64,000 bases of DNA, taken from the NCBI RefSeq assembly GCF_002224365.1, contig NZ_CP022437.1, positions 248,001 to 312,000 of the forward strand, given 5' to 3'. The stretch comes from Virgibacillus necropolis. GTDB lineage: Bacteria > Bacillota > Bacilli > Bacillales > Amphibacillaceae. Under the pieces are notes generated by a model. The model saw nothing but the letters and a program-made list of their open reading frames with translations, was not told where the DNA came from and made no database searches. Made by a program: the position numbers and the translations under genes. Shown here piece by piece: positions 21,511-31,241 of the stretch (the stretch's first letter is position 1; each line of letters opens with the position of its first letter).

Positions 21511-22944
21511 TTATTCCCCTTTATATATATGAATTCCCTTATCTATATCATCGATTTGTATCCTAGCACCCTGCCTGATAAGTTCTGTTAGTAGCGCTAC
21601 ATGCTGGGCGCTAATCCGTTCCCCTTTCAAAATAAAAGGAATTCCTGGGGGGTATGGAATAACAGCTTCGGCAGCGATTTTTCCAACTGCTTTTTCTAGC
21701 GATACTCGGAAAGTTGGTAATTTATCCATTTGCCTGTAATCCATTACTAATGCTTCTATAGGATTTGGAAAAAGCTTTCCTACATCTATTGTAGCATGGT
21801 TGCTTATTATTTTTAATTGTTCCTTCATTATTTTTAACGAATTTCGTAAATAATTCTTTTCCTGAAAAACTCCAAGTCCATGAATCAATAAAATTTGGTT
21901 ATGAGTTGCAAGCTCTGGATAGATACCTTGCTCCTCAAAAGTTTTTGCAACAGCAAATCCTGACATTCCCATTTTCATATGTAAGGTAATTTTTAAAGGA
22001 TCATCCTGTTTTGACAACGGTAAAACATCCCACAAATTGTTTTCAGAAAGAATTGAACGCACTTCTTTTACACTGTTATCAATACCATCTATATCCTCTT
22101 TACTTGTTGTAGCTAGAAACGAACGAGCGACATCAAGTGAAGCCATGAGTGGATAGGATGGGCTACTAGATTGGATCATCTGTAAATAATGATGGAGATA
22201 CCGCTTCGAAATAAATGAGGTTCTCATATGTAGGTAAGAGCCCATTGTCATACTTGGAGCCATTTTATGTGCAGATTGAACGACCATATCAGCGCCTATG
22301 TCTAATGCCGATGGTGGAAAGTATTCCCCTAACGAAAAATGAACACCATGTGCTTCATCAACTAATACCGGTATGCCGTGCGCATGGGCATAATCAATCA
22401 TTTCCTTGATATCATACGTTTTTCCAAAGTAATCAGGATAGGTCAAAACGATTCCCTTTGCATCTGGATGAGTATCAATTGCATGTTTCATAGACTCAAA
22501 ATTTGGATTTGTATAGCGATCCACGGTTTCATCATATTTAGGTGCAACAAATATGGGCCGCGCACCCGCCAACTCTAAACCATTAATCACCGATTTATGA
22601 CTATTACGTTGAACGATCATTGTATCTCCATAAGAACAAACTGCTAAAATCATCGCTAAATTTCCAGCAGTACTACCCCCTACCAAGAAAAACGTATGGT
22701 CAGCACCAAAGTAATCAGCTGCGAATGCCTCGGCCTCGGCAATTACTCCACTTGGCGCATGTAAATCGTCTAACCCAGTTAATTCAGTCATGTCAATGGT
22801 TAGTATCGCGTTAAAAAAATTTTTAGCGTATTCGGGAAATAACGTCCCATTTTTATGACCTGGGACATGAAACGAAATTCGCTTCCTGTTCGTAATATCT
22901 TCTAGCTGTTTGTAAAGCGGTGTCTCTGTATGATTTCGTTTCAT
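21511..22944 (-). CDS. yaaO: Orn/Lys/Arg decarboxylase family protein (YaaO-like)
   Basis: A 477-residue PLP-dependent fold-type I enzyme of the arginine/lysine/ornithine decarboxylase family. The PLP lysine is in [16 protein letters not shown]; also seen are [17 protein letters not shown] and [18 protein letters not shown]. The substrate is undetermined. I chose ATG at 22944 ([14 protein letters not shown]), with GGGG 9 nt upstream. The reading frame stays open for 58 more codons, but 44 of those read straight through a family A repeat and are almost surely not translated. It lies before tmk as in B. subtilis; xpaC and yaaN, usual neighbours, are absent. Confidence 0.92.
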   Translation of the reverse strand: MKRNHTETPLYKQLEDITNRKRISFHVPGHKNGTLFPEYAKNFFNAILTIDMTELTGLDDLHAPSGVIAEAEAFAADYFGADHTFFLVGGSTAGNLAMILAVCSYGDTMIVQRNSHKSVINGLELAGARPIFVAPKYDETVDRYTNPNFESMKHAIDTHPDAKGIVLTYPDYFGKTYDIKEMIDYAHAHGIPVLVDEAHGVHFSLGEYFPPSALDIGADMVVQSAHKMAPSMTMGSYLHMRTSFISKRYLHHYLQMIQSSSPSYPLMASLDVARSFLATTSKEDIDGIDNSVKEVRSILSENNLWDVLPLSKQDDPLKITLHMKMGMSGFAVAKTFEEQGIYPELATHNQILLIHGLGVFQEKNYLRNSLKIMKEQLKIISNHATIDVGKLFPNPIEALVMDYRQMDKLPTFRVSLEKAVGKIAAEAVIPYPPGIPFILKGERISAQHVALLTELIRQGARIQIDDIDKGIHIYKGE

Positions 22945-22984
22945 TACTATACCCCATTTCAAAAAGTGTAAGCTCCCATACACT

Positions 22985-23139
22985 AAGAAAAGCGCAAGCG
23001 CCTTGAAAGACACGACAAGCATAAGCAGAGCGGTGCAGTGTGGATGCTTTGCTCGCGCGGAAGCGAGCTGCTTATGTCTCGAGTGTCTAGGCGCTGAAGC
23101 TAGACAGATAATCGCCAAAATTTTATACTTTCTTTGCTC
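22985..23139 (+). repeat. Family A structured repeat, copy 1
   Basis: AAGAAAAGCGCAAGCGCCTT opens the element; AGCGCCT/AGGCGCT, GACAC/GTGTC and GCATAAGCAG/CTGCTTATG form nested arms, and GCTAGACAGATAATCGCC closes it. It is about 90% identical to 33871-34020 and 47934-48088. It lies just upstream of the minus-strand decarboxylase and leaves that reading frame open. Confidence 0.85.
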
Positions 23140-23194
23140 TCAAGAAATACAAAGCGATGGGAGCTTGGGCAAGTCAATTGGAAGAGGTTCTTCC

Positions 23195-24166
23195 TTACTT
23201 GCTGGTTTTTGGATTATTCCAACTCTGAACATGATCATCTACATCAGATTCAATGATCACTTCCGTTACACCTTTTTCGTTTAAAATCTTCTTTTCAATA
23301 TTATCACGTATTTTATCGGCTTCCCCTACCGTCTTATTAGGGTCTAATTCTACCTTTAATTCAACATGCAGTTCATCGCCTTCTCTAATAACCATTAATG
23401 TCCTTATGTCTTTAATATCAGGTTCTTCAAAAACAAGATCACCTATCTTCTTTTCCATATCCTCATCCGAAACACCTAAAATTCCGGCGGCATTGTCAAG
23501 GAAAATGCGCCCTACCACATAGAACAACATAAGCCCGATAATAACAGAAGCATATCCCTCGGCTTGAATAAATGGAGTATATGTACCAATGACAATAGCT
23601 ATCATGGCGATTAACGCACCGACTGTTGCAACAAGGTCCTCTAAAAATACAAGCTTTGTTGCTGGCTTTGCATCTCCCACGTTCTTAAAACTCTCTGTCA
23701 CAATACTAAATCCTTTTATATCTTTTCCCAAGTCCCCTGTTATCTCCTTCATCGCTTTGAACAGAACGAAAGACTCCAGCACTACTGCAATGCCTAAAAC
23801 AGATATGTTCAGCCAGAACCACGACCCAGATCCAGGTGGTTCCATGATATGATGAATGCCTTTTACGATCGTTTCGTAAGCTAAAATCCCGACAATCAAT
23901 ACAGCACCAAGTAAGACCAAGTTTACCAACCGTGCAAAGCCTCCTGGAAAACGATCGGTAGGGGCCTTTTTACTTAAAGCTGATCCAATGAATACAAAAA
24001 GTTGGTTGGCTGAATCTCCAATACTATGCATTAATTCAGCAAACATTGCTACATTTCCTGTGATAAAAAAGGTAATACCTTTTATTACAGCTAATACTGC
24101 GTTAATTATACTCGCCCATAGAGCAGACCTGCTACCCTTTTTTAATAAACCAAAAAACTCTTTCAT
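23195..24166 (-). CDS. Cation diffusion facilitator family transporter
   Basis: A 323-residue CDF protein. The N-terminal half has about six predicted membrane segments (roughly 15-205), with the family's metal-site region as ELMHSIGDSANQLFVF. The C-terminal cytoplasmic domain (about 215-300) contains GDELHVELKVELDPNKTVGEA. Such proteins export divalent cations in exchange for protons; the metal is not predictable here. It is not at this position in the B. subtilis map and so is an insertion between csfB and yaaO. It appears monocistronic. Confidence 0.88.
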   Translation of the reverse strand: MKEFFGLLKKGSRSALWASIINAVLAVIKGITFFITGNVAMFAELMHSIGDSANQLFVFIGSALSKKAPTDRFPGGFARLVNLVLLGAVLIVGILAYETIVKGIHHIMEPPGSGSWFWLNISVLGIAVVLESFVLFKAMKEITGDLGKDIKGFSIVTESFKNVGDAKPATKLVFLEDLVATVGALIAMIAIVIGTYTPFIQAEGYASVIIGLMLFYVVGRIFLDNAAGILGVSDEDMEKKIGDLVFEEPDIKDIRTLMVIREGDELHVELKVELDPNKTVGEADKIRDNIEKKILNEKGVTEVIIESDVDDHVQSWNNPKTSK

Positions 24167-24293
24167 TTTATACTCCTTTCCTCTACTGGAATTTAAATTT
24201 ATCTATTGTTATATTGTGCCAAAATTTCATAATCATACTCATTAGATTATCATGACAACATAAAAAAACCAGCTAATTTTTGTTTTTTGCAAA

Positions 24294-24329
24294 CAAAAAA
24301 GCCTTTGCAATAAATAACCGCAAAAGCTT
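24294..24329 (-). terminator. Terminator after csfB
   Basis: On the minus strand AAGCTTTTGC and GCAAAGGCTT pair and are followed by TTTTTG, 9 bp beyond the csfB stop. Confidence 0.75.
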
Positions 24330-24337
24330 AAGAATAT

Positions 24338-24529
24338 CTATGAATATAACCTTGGTTGATTCATATTTTTTAATTTTTGTAGGTAGTAATTGTACTTTTC
24401 TTCTCTTGGCTCGGTATGAATGATGTTTTTTTCACATTCACAACAAATAAAAAGTGTGTATAAATGAATTCCTCTTTCTTTCTCTTCTTCACAAATGCCG
24501 CAGCATTCCATTGCAACTGTCGTTTTCAT
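24338..24529 (-). CDS. csfB: Anti-sigma-G factor Gin (CsfB)
   Basis: A 63-residue zinc-finger protein of the CsfB/Gin family. It inhibits sigma-G (and sigma-E) to keep compartment timing during sporulation. Paired cysteines at Cys10/Cys13 and Cys29/Cys32 flank the family-typical GIHLYTLFICCECE segment. The C-terminus ends QPRLYS, close to the B. subtilis protein. The start has GGAGGTGGGG. A textbook sigma-F promoter lies 20-50 bp upstream, matching the known forespore expression. Confidence 0.92.
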   Translation of the reverse strand: MKTTVAMECCGICEEEKERGIHLYTLFICCECEKNIIHTEPREEKYNYYLQKLKNMNQPRLYS

Positions 24530-24548
24530 TTCCCCACCTCCGTTAGTT

Positions 24549-24578
24549 TAGTCTCTCCTAATCTAACGAAATATATAC
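24549..24578 (-). promoter_or_regulatory. Sigma-F promoter of csfB
   Basis: On the minus strand GTATA, 15 nt and GGAGAGACTA match the sigma-F consensus (GYWTA, 15 nt, GGNNANANTA) at every specified base. Confidence 0.8.
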
Positions 24579-24652
24579 ATAGATTCTTTCAATCAATGAA
24601 ACTTTCTACGTTAAAGTATATGAGGAAATACCTGAAATGTGTCTGTACCACA

Positions 24653-24919
24653 CTAGACAATTAGAAAAATATGAATTGCTGTAAGAGAAGCGAGACCAAA
24701 AACACCTAAAAAACCAGCAATCGCTGTTGTAAAAAGATTAATAGGTACATGAAGGCCAATTGCCCCACCGAATACATTCAAGAAAAATAAAAATAAAACA
24801 CCTATTGCTAATTTCACTACACCTTGTCCGACTAAACGCATGGGCTTGATCGGGGCCCCAACAAATAAAACCAATACAATCATTGCAACTAGTATAGAAA
24901 TAACTATCATCGAACTCAA
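24653..24919 (-). CDS. bofA: BofA family membrane protein
   Basis: An 88-residue protein with hydrophobic segments at about 4-22, 35-55 and 62-86 and the motif GAPIKPMRLVGQGVVKLAIG. BofA sits in the outer forespore membrane with SpoIVFA and holds the SpoIVFB protease inactive until the sigma-G checkpoint, so delaying pro-sigma-K processing. The length is normal. It lies between yaaL and csfB; in B. subtilis an rRNA operon intervenes at this point, but none is present here. Confidence 0.93.
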   Translation of the reverse strand: MSSMIVISILVAMIVLVLFVGAPIKPMRLVGQGVVKLAIGVLFLFFLNVFGGAIGLHVPINLFTTAIAGFLGVFGLASLTAIHIFLIV

Positions 24920-24990
24920 TATGACCTACTCCTTCCCTTGTCCCCTATTTACTACATATGAAAAGAAACAAGGAAATAGACCAAAAATGA

Positions 24991-25209
24991 TTAGAAAAGC
25001 GTAGGCGACTGGTCAGAAGCAGACGCATAAGCAAGAGACCGGAAAACGCCTGGTTTATGGCGTTTGGAGTGTCTATTGCTTATGACGGCAGCTTCTAGAA
25101 GCCGTAGCTAGACAAATAAAAGCGTAGGCAACTGGTCGGAAGTAAGCATAAGCAAGAGACTGGAAAAGACTTGTGATTCCAGCTTCTAGGAGTCGCAGCG
25201 GGACAAATA
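24991..25209 (+). repeat. Family B structured repeats, tandem copies 3 and 4
   Basis: A full copy (24991-25116, starting AGAAAAGCGTAGGCGACTGG, ending GCCGTAGCTAGACAAATAAA) is followed directly by a shortened copy (25117-25209). The first has inner hairpin AAACGCC...GGCGTTT; the second has lost part of the 3' arm. Both fill the yaaL-bofA spacer. Confidence 0.75.
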
Positions 25210-25222
25210 AACGAAAGCCTTG

Positions 25223-25438
25223 TTAATCATAACGAATGGCACTAATTTTACGGTGTCTTGCCTCACGGAGTAGGAATAAATATTTCGCCTGTGCAAACTT
25301 TTCTTTGTTAATCGCAGTTGTTGTAGGCTCGATACTTTTTTCAACAATTCCTTCTATACTTTTCCAGTCTCTTTCTAGGATGAAAATGGTATCGAGTAAT
25401 TCTTCATCCACGTGCTTTTTTTTATACTTTTTCCCCAT
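25223..25438 (-). CDS. yaaL: YaaL family protein (DUF2508)
   Basis: A 71-residue basic, helical protein starting MGKKYKKKHVDEELLDTIF. Family-typical segments are DWKSIEGIVEKSIEPT and AKYLFLLREARHRKIS. It has no cysteine and no membrane segment, and the function is unknown. It starts 15 bp after recR stops and shares the dnaX-yaaK-recR transcript, an order conserved in Bacillaceae. Confidence 0.9.
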   Translation of the reverse strand: MGKKYKKKHVDEELLDTIFILERDWKSIEGIVEKSIEPTTTAINKEKFAQAKYLFLLREARHRKISAIRYD

Positions 25439-25453
25439 ATTTTCACCCAGCTT

Positions 25454-26053
25454 CTACAATTCTCTTCGTCCTTCTAGCGCTTTAGATAACGTTACTTCGT
25501 CTGCATATTCCAAGTCGCCACCAACTGGTAAACCATGAGCAATCCGTGTTGTACGAATGCCTGACGGTCTAACAAGACGTGAAATATACATCGCAGTAGC
25601 TTCCCCTTCAATGTTTGGGTTTGTAGCTAAAATTAATTCGTCTACATCTTCATTTTTGAGACGGTTAATTAAATCAGGTACATTAATATCCTCTGGACCA
25701 ATACCATCCATTGGTGAGATAGCACCATGGAGCACATGATATTTCCCCCTGAATTCCCTCATCTTCTCCATTGCGATTACGTCTTTAGGATCCTGTACAA
25801 CACAAATAATTGACTCATCTCGCGTGTTATCTTGACATATCGAGCATGGGTCTTGGTCTGTTATATGACCACAAACCGAACAATGTGTCAATTCGCGCTT
25901 TGCGTTTACTAATGAATTAGCAAAGTTAAGTACATCATCATCTTTCATATTAATAACAAAAAAAGCCAGTCGGACTGCAGTTTTCGGGCCGATACCTGGC
26001 AATTTTGTAAAGCTATCAATCAGTTTTGAAATCGGTTCTGGATAATACATCAA
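25454..26053 (-). CDS. recR: Recombination protein RecR
   Basis: A 199-residue RecR. It works with RecF and RecO to load RecA at gaps. The N-terminal helix-hairpin-helix ([19 protein letters not shown]), the zinc finger ([16 protein letters not shown]), and the Toprim domain with [17 protein letters not shown] are in order. The C-terminal Walker-like [16 protein letters not shown] is intact. It lies 8 nt after yaaK in the dnaX operon; its partner recF is encoded next to dnaN in this window. Confidence 0.97.
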   Translation of the reverse strand: MMYYPEPISKLIDSFTKLPGIGPKTAVRLAFFVINMKDDDVLNFANSLVNAKRELTHCSVCGHITDQDPCSICQDNTRDESIICVVQDPKDVIAMEKMREFRGKYHVLHGAISPMDGIGPEDINVPDLINRLKNEDVDELILATNPNIEGEATAMYISRLVRPSGIRTTRIAHGLPVGGDLEYADEVTLSKALEGRREL

Positions 26054-26061
26054 GGTGCCTC

Positions 26062-26379
26062 CTAGAACATTCCTCCAGGCATATTCATTCCTTTTGTGAA
26101 TTGTCCCATAGTTTCGTTTGTTTTATCTTCAATTTGTTTTAATACATCGTTTGTTGCAGCCAAAATTAAATCCTGAAGCATTTCTAAATCATCTGGATCC
26201 ACAACTTCTTCCTTTATCTGTACATCTGTAATTTCTTTTTTACCGTTAGCTGATACAGTAACCATTCCACCACCAGCTGTTGCCTCAAACGTCAACTCGT
26301 GTAATTCATCCTGTGCTGCCATCATTTTCTTTTGCATTTTCTGCATTTGCTTCATCATGTTTCCCATATTACCTTTCAT
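26062..26379 (-). CDS. yaaK: YbaB/EbfC family nucleoid-associated protein
   Basis: A 105-residue YbaB/EbfC protein. It forms tweezers-like dimers that bind DNA in other bacteria. A methionine- and lysine-rich N-terminal helix ([20 protein letters not shown]) precedes the core with [19 protein letters not shown] and [19 protein letters not shown]. It ends in a Met/Gly tail (NMPGGMF). The place between dnaX and recR is nearly universal. The start has AGGAGG upstream. Confidence 0.95.
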   Translation of the reverse strand: MKGNMGNMMKQMQKMQKKMMAAQDELHELTFEATAGGGMVTVSANGKKEITDVQIKEEVVDPDDLEMLQDLILAATNDVLKQIEDKTNETMGQFTKGMNMPGGMF

Positions 26380-26435
26380 TATAACTCCTCCTAAAAATGT
26401 TTTTAATATCTTGCTGCCGCTCCGTTTTTCTAGAT

Positions 26436-28136
26436 CTAATCATGTATTTCCAACAGGTCATCACCAACAAGTTTTCGTGCTTCTTCTATAAGTGGATCAG
26501 CTGCAGCTTCTTCTTGTTGATTAGTTGTTGCTTCTTGTTTGTTAATATATTCATTTCGTAATTCTTGCCAATTATTCTCTGGAATAGGAATAATCGTTAA
26601 CTCTTTTCCAATTGATTTAGCTAATACGGACTCAACGGTCTCCCGATTATCCAAAAATAAAGAACAATGTATTTCATATTTAAAAGCAACAACGAGTGCA
26701 CTATCAGATGCTGCAGCAGGTTTACTATCTTGAATAGTTGCATGTGCAGGGGCATTAGTCGTCTTTAAAGAACCTAAAAATGATCCCCACTGTGACTGAA
26801 CCTGTTTTAATGAGGCCTTCTCAGCTGCTTGTAAGACGTGACGAATTTTTTCATATGGTGTTTTGTAACTATTTTTAGACGCTCTAGGTTGTGCTCGCCT
26901 TGTTTCTTTTTGGGGACTAGCATTAGTTGCTGATGCCTGACTTTTCCACTTTTGCAATTCCTTTTCAAGCAGATCTACTTTGCCCGCTAGCTTTTGAAGA
27001 GCTTCATCGTTAACCGCAGTATTTACAGGTTCCGTGTTACCGACTTGTTTCGTATCAGTTGTTGAAAGACTCAATATAGCAATTTCGATGAAAACTTTCG
27101 GACTGTTACTCCATTTTATTTCTTGTTGGCATTGATTCAATTCCATAATAGCATCTTGAATCCAATTACCAGTTACGAGTTCTGCTAGTTCTTTAAATCG
27201 GTCATCTATTATTGCTCGCTCTAGAATGCCTTCCAGTGATGGTGCACTCTGATAAAGCATAAGATCACGAAGAAAGTATATAAGGTCGAATACAAATCTT
27301 CCTGGATCTTTTCCGTTTTGTATGATATCATCTAGCAATTTTAGTGCCTCTTGGACATCTTTCTCGTACATTTTTTGTACAATGTCGGTGAGAACCTGTT
27401 GCGAAACACCACCAGTTACAGCAAGAACATCTGGCAATGTAACACTTTTACCACTATATGATATCGCTTGATCCAAAATGCTTAGCGCATCACGCATTCC
27501 ACCCTCTGCTGCTAAAGCGACTGTTTCAAGCGCGTCAGATGATACAGCTATTTCTTCCTGATCCATGATAATACGCATTCTTTCTACGATTGCCTGACTC
27601 GTAATTGGTTTAAAATCAAACCGTTGGCAACGTGAAATAATCGTTAATGGAATCTTATGCGGTTCGGTTGTCGCTAAAATAAATACCACATGCTTTGGAG
27701 GTTCCTCTAAAGTCTTTAAAAGCGCGTTAAAAGCGTTAACAGATATCATATGTACTTCATCAATAATGTACACTTTGTAGGGAACAACACTTGATGCATA
27801 TTTTACCTTGTCACGAATTTCACGAATATCTTCTACACTTGTATGTGATGCCGCATCCATTTCAATGACATCAGAAATAGACCCATCTTGAATTCCACGA
27901 CATGCGGCACATTCATTACAAGGCTCACGAACAGGTGCCTTTTCACAGTTAATTGTTTTGGCAAAAATCTTTGCAGCACTCGTTTTTCCAGTTCCACGAG
28001 GCCCTGAAAACAAATAAGCATGCGAAAATTTTTCCTGCTCTATCGCATTTTGCAATGTACGTGTTATATGTGATTGTCCCACAACATCCGTAAAATTCTT
28101 CGGACGCCATACGCGATATAATGCTTGATAGCTCAT
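26436..28136 (-). CDS. dnaX: DNA polymerase III subunits gamma and tau
   Basis: A 566-residue clamp-loader ATPase. Walker A is [14 protein letters not shown], the zinc module spans [19 protein letters not shown], Walker B is in IIDEVHMIS, and the SRC finger is in ISRCQRFDF. The region after about 370 is the tau-specific linker and C-terminal domain that binds the polymerase and helicase. The length is near the B. subtilis protein. It heads dnaX-yaaK-recR-yaaL directly downstream of the SRP RNA. Confidence 0.97.
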   Translation of the reverse strand: MSYQALYRVWRPKNFTDVVGQSHITRTLQNAIEQEKFSHAYLFSGPRGTGKTSAAKIFAKTINCEKAPVREPCNECAACRGIQDGSISDVIEMDAASHTSVEDIREIRDKVKYASSVVPYKVYIIDEVHMISVNAFNALLKTLEEPPKHVVFILATTEPHKIPLTIISRCQRFDFKPITSQAIVERMRIIMDQEEIAVSSDALETVALAAEGGMRDALSILDQAISYSGKSVTLPDVLAVTGGVSQQVLTDIVQKMYEKDVQEALKLLDDIIQNGKDPGRFVFDLIYFLRDLMLYQSAPSLEGILERAIIDDRFKELAELVTGNWIQDAIMELNQCQQEIKWSNSPKVFIEIAILSLSTTDTKQVGNTEPVNTAVNDEALQKLAGKVDLLEKELQKWKSQASATNASPQKETRRAQPRASKNSYKTPYEKIRHVLQAAEKASLKQVQSQWGSFLGSLKTTNAPAHATIQDSKPAAASDSALVVAFKYEIHCSLFLDNRETVESVLAKSIGKELTIIPIPENNWQELRNEYINKQEATTNQQEEAAADPLIEEARKLVGDDLLEIHD

Positions 28137-28210
28137 AATGACTGTTCCCCTTTATTATTCTATCTAATTATACCCGAATTTGGGGGTGAATGTGAACCAT
28201 TGCGATAAGT

Positions 28211-28251
28211 TTATTTTAAAAAGCCTTTGCCAGAAACTCTGACAAAGGCTT
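28211..28251 (-). terminator. Terminator of the SRP RNA gene
   Basis: On the minus strand AAGCCTTTGTCAGAG and a pairing CTGGCAAAGGCTT are followed by TTTAAAATAAA, right after the SRP RNA 3' end. Confidence 0.85.
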
Positions 28252-28261
28252 CGCTGTTTAT

Positions 28262-28537
28262 GTAATACCGTGCACCTACCATCGATGTAACGACCCTATG
28301 CGTTACGTAAGTTCATGGCTCGGCCTAGGCTTCCCTGCGGCACACAGAAATGATCACTTACTGCTGCTTCCTTCCGGACCTGACAGACTTCATGAGTTTC
28401 CATTGCGCAGGACCTGAGCGTCAACACCAATTCCTTACGGCAGACCATAATGTCATTACACCTCAGATAGGAATTCAGTCCCGCTATAGCGGATTGCGAG
28501 TACAGGGCACCGCTACCTCCCCACCTAGCACGGCAAG
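28262..28537 (-). ncRNA. scr: Signal recognition particle RNA (large, Bacillus scRNA type)
   Basis: A transcript of about 275 nt starting CTTGCCGTGCTAGGTGGGG and ending near GTAGGTGCACGGTATTAC; the two ends pair. The diagnostic S-domain apical sequence GTCAGGTCCGGAAGGAAGCA and the GTGCCGCAGGG side are present, as is the Alu domain. It is the RNA core of SRP, binding Ffh for cotranslational targeting. The location between tadA and dnaX matches B. subtilis. The ends are approximate. Confidence 0.93.
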
Positions 28538-28541
28538 TTCC

Positions 28542-28570
28542 ATTATAACGATTTTGGGTTAAAATTGCAA
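28542..28570 (-). promoter_or_regulatory. Sigma-A promoter of the SRP RNA gene
   Basis: On the minus strand TTGCAA, 17 nt and TATAAT stand directly before the RNA, placing the start near the first bases of the mature RNA. Confidence 0.8.
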
Positions 28571-28664
28571 TAGCAACCCGGACAAGGTTTAAAGTTAAAT
28601 TAAAGATATGAACATTTTATAATGTAAACGGGATCCCCACACATCAACCGGGCAGACTCCTTTT

Positions 28665-29144
<480 letters not shown>

Positions 29145-29223
29145 CTATAAAAGTTTTAAAAATCGTGATTAGGATAAGAATAGTTAATAAGAACAAATTT
29201 TATAGATGAAAAGGAGCATATTC

Positions 29224-29757
29224 ATGGAACAATCCTTGCAAAATACCGCTGTTATCTTTATTGATATTATAAATGATTTTAACTTTGAACGTGGAGAAAG
29301 ACTACTCAAGCATACAAAAGAAATACTACCACACTTAAAAAAGCTGAAACGATATGCCAAAGATAACAAAGTTCCTGTTATTTATGTTAATGATCATTAC
29401 GGTTTATGGCAAGCAGATTACAATAAGCTAATCAACCATTGTAAAAATGAAAACAGTCAGGAAATAATTGAAGAAATGCAACCAGATCATGATGATTACT
29501 TTTTAATTAAACCAAAGCACTCTGCGTTTTTTCAAACCCCATTAGAATCGCTGTTAATTGAGCTTGGTAAGACGAATCTAATTTTAGCTGGCATCGCTGG
29601 CGACATTTGCATTTTATTTACAGCGAAGGACGCTTATATGTATGAGTACTCACTACGGGTACCTGAAAATTGTATAGCTTCAAATGAAAAAAAAGGAAAT
29701 GAATACTCCTTATATTTAATGCGATCGGTCATGGATGCAAAAACAGATACTATTTAA
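29224..29757 (+). CDS. yaaI: Isochorismatase-family cysteine hydrolase YaaI
   Basis: A 177-residue isochorismatase-fold hydrolase. The catalytic triad candidates are Asp in AVIFIDIINDF, Lys in IKPKHSAFF and Cys in LAGIAGDICILFTA. The substrate is unknown; the family covers amidases and isochorismatases. I chose ATG at 29224 because AAAGGAG lies 8 nt before it. It is on the plus strand, against its neighbours, as in B. subtilis next to tadA. Confidence 0.88.
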   Translation: MEQSLQNTAVIFIDIINDFNFERGERLLKHTKEILPHLKKLKRYAKDNKVPVIYVNDHYGLWQADYNKLINHCKNENSQEIIEEMQPDHDDYFLIKPKHSAFFQTPLESLLIELGKTNLILAGIAGDICILFTAKDAYMYEYSLRVPENCIASNEKKGNEYSLYLMRSVMDAKTDTI

Positions 29758-29764
29758 AAAGAAA

Positions 29765-29805
29765 AGTACGAGCGCGTATTAGGTGCTGAAGCTGGACAGA
29801 TAAAC
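29765..29805 (+). repeat. Fragment of a family A repeat
   Basis: Only the 3' portion remains, as GCGCGTATTAGGTGCTGAAGC and TGGACAGATAA, matching the end of the complete copies (GGCGCTGAAGCTAGACAGATAA). It lies between yaaI and yaaH. Confidence 0.45.
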
Positions 29806-29834
29806 ACAAAAACAACTTATACTTCCTGATATAT

Positions 29835-29863
29835 TCATATATCGTAAATCCTTTTCATACCAT
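29835..29863 (+). promoter_or_regulatory. Candidate sigma-E promoter of yaaH
   Basis: TCATATA (29835), a 14-nt spacer and CATACCAT (29856) fit the sigma-E pattern (KMATATT, 13-15 nt, CATACANT), about 35 bp before the gene. yaaH is sigma-E dependent in B. subtilis. Confidence 0.6.
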
Positions 29864-29896
29864 GTTAATAGACATCGGTTAGAGGAGGGTTTATTT

Positions 29897-31186
29897 ATGC
29901 AAATTCATGTAGTAAAACAAGGGGACACAATTTTTAATATAGCAAATACATATAACACGCCAATGGAAACCATTATTAATGCCAATGAATTAGATGCACC
30001 AGGTGCGCTAGTAGTCGGGCAAGCAATCGTGATACCTATTATTGGACAATTTTACTTTGTCCAAAGTGGGGAAAGTTTATCTTCCATCGCTCAGAAGTTT
30101 GGTATACCTTATCAAGAATTAGCACGAATCAATAATATTCCTGCTGGAAACACGCTGCCTGTTGGATTCCGATTATATATTCCACCTCAAGCCGAACCAA
30201 ACATTGTTTCAAATGCATATATAGAACCATATGGAGATACAGTATCAGACACCCTAGAAACAGCCGCCAGAAAACAATCACCATTCCTTACTTATTTAGC
30301 ACCATTTAGTTATACGGTTAATCGAGATGGTAGTCTAAATGCTCCCCCATTGAATAATTTCAAAACGATTGCAGAAAACAACGATACAACACTAATGCTT
30401 GCTGTAACAAATCTAGAAAATGGCGAATTCAGTGCAGAGCTTGGCCATATCATCTTGACGGTTCAAGCGGTACAAAACAATCTACTAGATAACATTGTTA
30501 ATACGGCGACAACTGTTGGATTTTCGGATGTTCATTTTGATTTTGAATTTTTGCCACCTGAAGACCGGGAGGCATATAACAACTTTTTGCGAAAGGCAAA
30601 AGAACGTTTATCACAAGCTGGTTTACTCATGTCCACAGCACTTGCACCAAAAACAAGTGCGACACAAGAGGGCGCGTGGTACGAAGCGCATGATTACGCA
30701 GCACATGGTGAAATTGCAGATTTCGTTGTACTCATGACTTACGAATGGGGCTATAGCGGAGGTCCACCGCTTCCCGTTTCACCAATAAATAATGTGCGTG
30801 AAGTTGTTGACTTTGCATTATCGGTAATGCCTGCTGAGAAAATTTTACTGGGTCAAAACTTATATGGCTATGATTGGACACTTCCATACATGGAAGGTGG
30901 TGAAATAGCAGACGCTCTTAGCCCCCAGCAAGCAATTACTTTAGCACGAACAGAAAATGTAGCGATTGAATACGATCAAGAAGCACAAGCACCCTTCTTC
31001 ACCTATTTTGATGCACAGGGAAGTAGACATGAAGTCTGGTTTGAGGACGCTAGATCTATTCAGGCAAAGTTTAACATGATAAAAGAGTTGAATTTACTAG
31101 GAATTAGTTACTGGAAGCTAGGATTAGCATTTCCACAAAACTGGTTGCTTTTGCAAGCGAACTTCAACATTGTAAAAAGAGGATGA
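29897..31186 (+). CDS. yaaH: Spore cortex glycosidase YaaH (LysM-LysM-GH18)
   Basis: A 429-residue protein with two N-terminal LysM peptidoglycan-binding repeats (about 2-46 and 51-95), followed by a GH18 hydrolase domain (about 105-425). The catalytic acid signature appears in FSDVHFDFEFLPPEDR. Family members such as YaaH and SleL act on muramic-delta-lactam cortex in spores and are localised to the coat. There is no signal peptide, as expected for a mother-cell product. GAGGAGG lies 9 nt upstream. The length matches B. subtilis (427). Confidence 0.95.
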   Translation: MQIHVVKQGDTIFNIANTYNTPMETIINANELDAPGALVVGQAIVIPIIGQFYFVQSGESLSSIAQKFGIPYQELARINNIPAGNTLPVGFRLYIPPQAEPNIVSNAYIEPYGDTVSDTLETAARKQSPFLTYLAPFSYTVNRDGSLNAPPLNNFKTIAENNDTTLMLAVTNLENGEFSAELGHIILTVQAVQNNLLDNIVNTATTVGFSDVHFDFEFLPPEDREAYNNFLRKAKERLSQAGLLMSTALAPKTSATQEGAWYEAHDYAAHGEIADFVVLMTYEWGYSGGPPLPVSPINNVREVVDFALSVMPAEKILLGQNLYGYDWTLPYMEGGEIADALSPQQAITLARTENVAIEYDQEAQAPFFTYFDAQGSRHEVWFEDARSIQAKFNMIKELNLLGISYWKLGLAFPQNWLLLQANFNIVKRG

Positions 31187-31198
31187 GTGTAAATTAGA

Positions 31199-31231
31199 AA
31201 AGCCACACGAACAATTTGTTCGTGTGGCTTT
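31199..31231. terminator. Bidirectional terminator between yaaH and the PfpI gene
   Basis: AAAGCCACACGAACAA and its exact complement form a 16-bp stem with T-rich flanks on both strands, shared by convergent genes. Confidence 0.85.
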
Positions 31232-31241
31232 ACAATTATTT

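Noticed and set aside
24991-25209. Possible CRISPR array in the tandem repeats
   Set aside because: Units are long, palindromic and degenerate, with no regular short repeats and spacers and no cas genes nearby.
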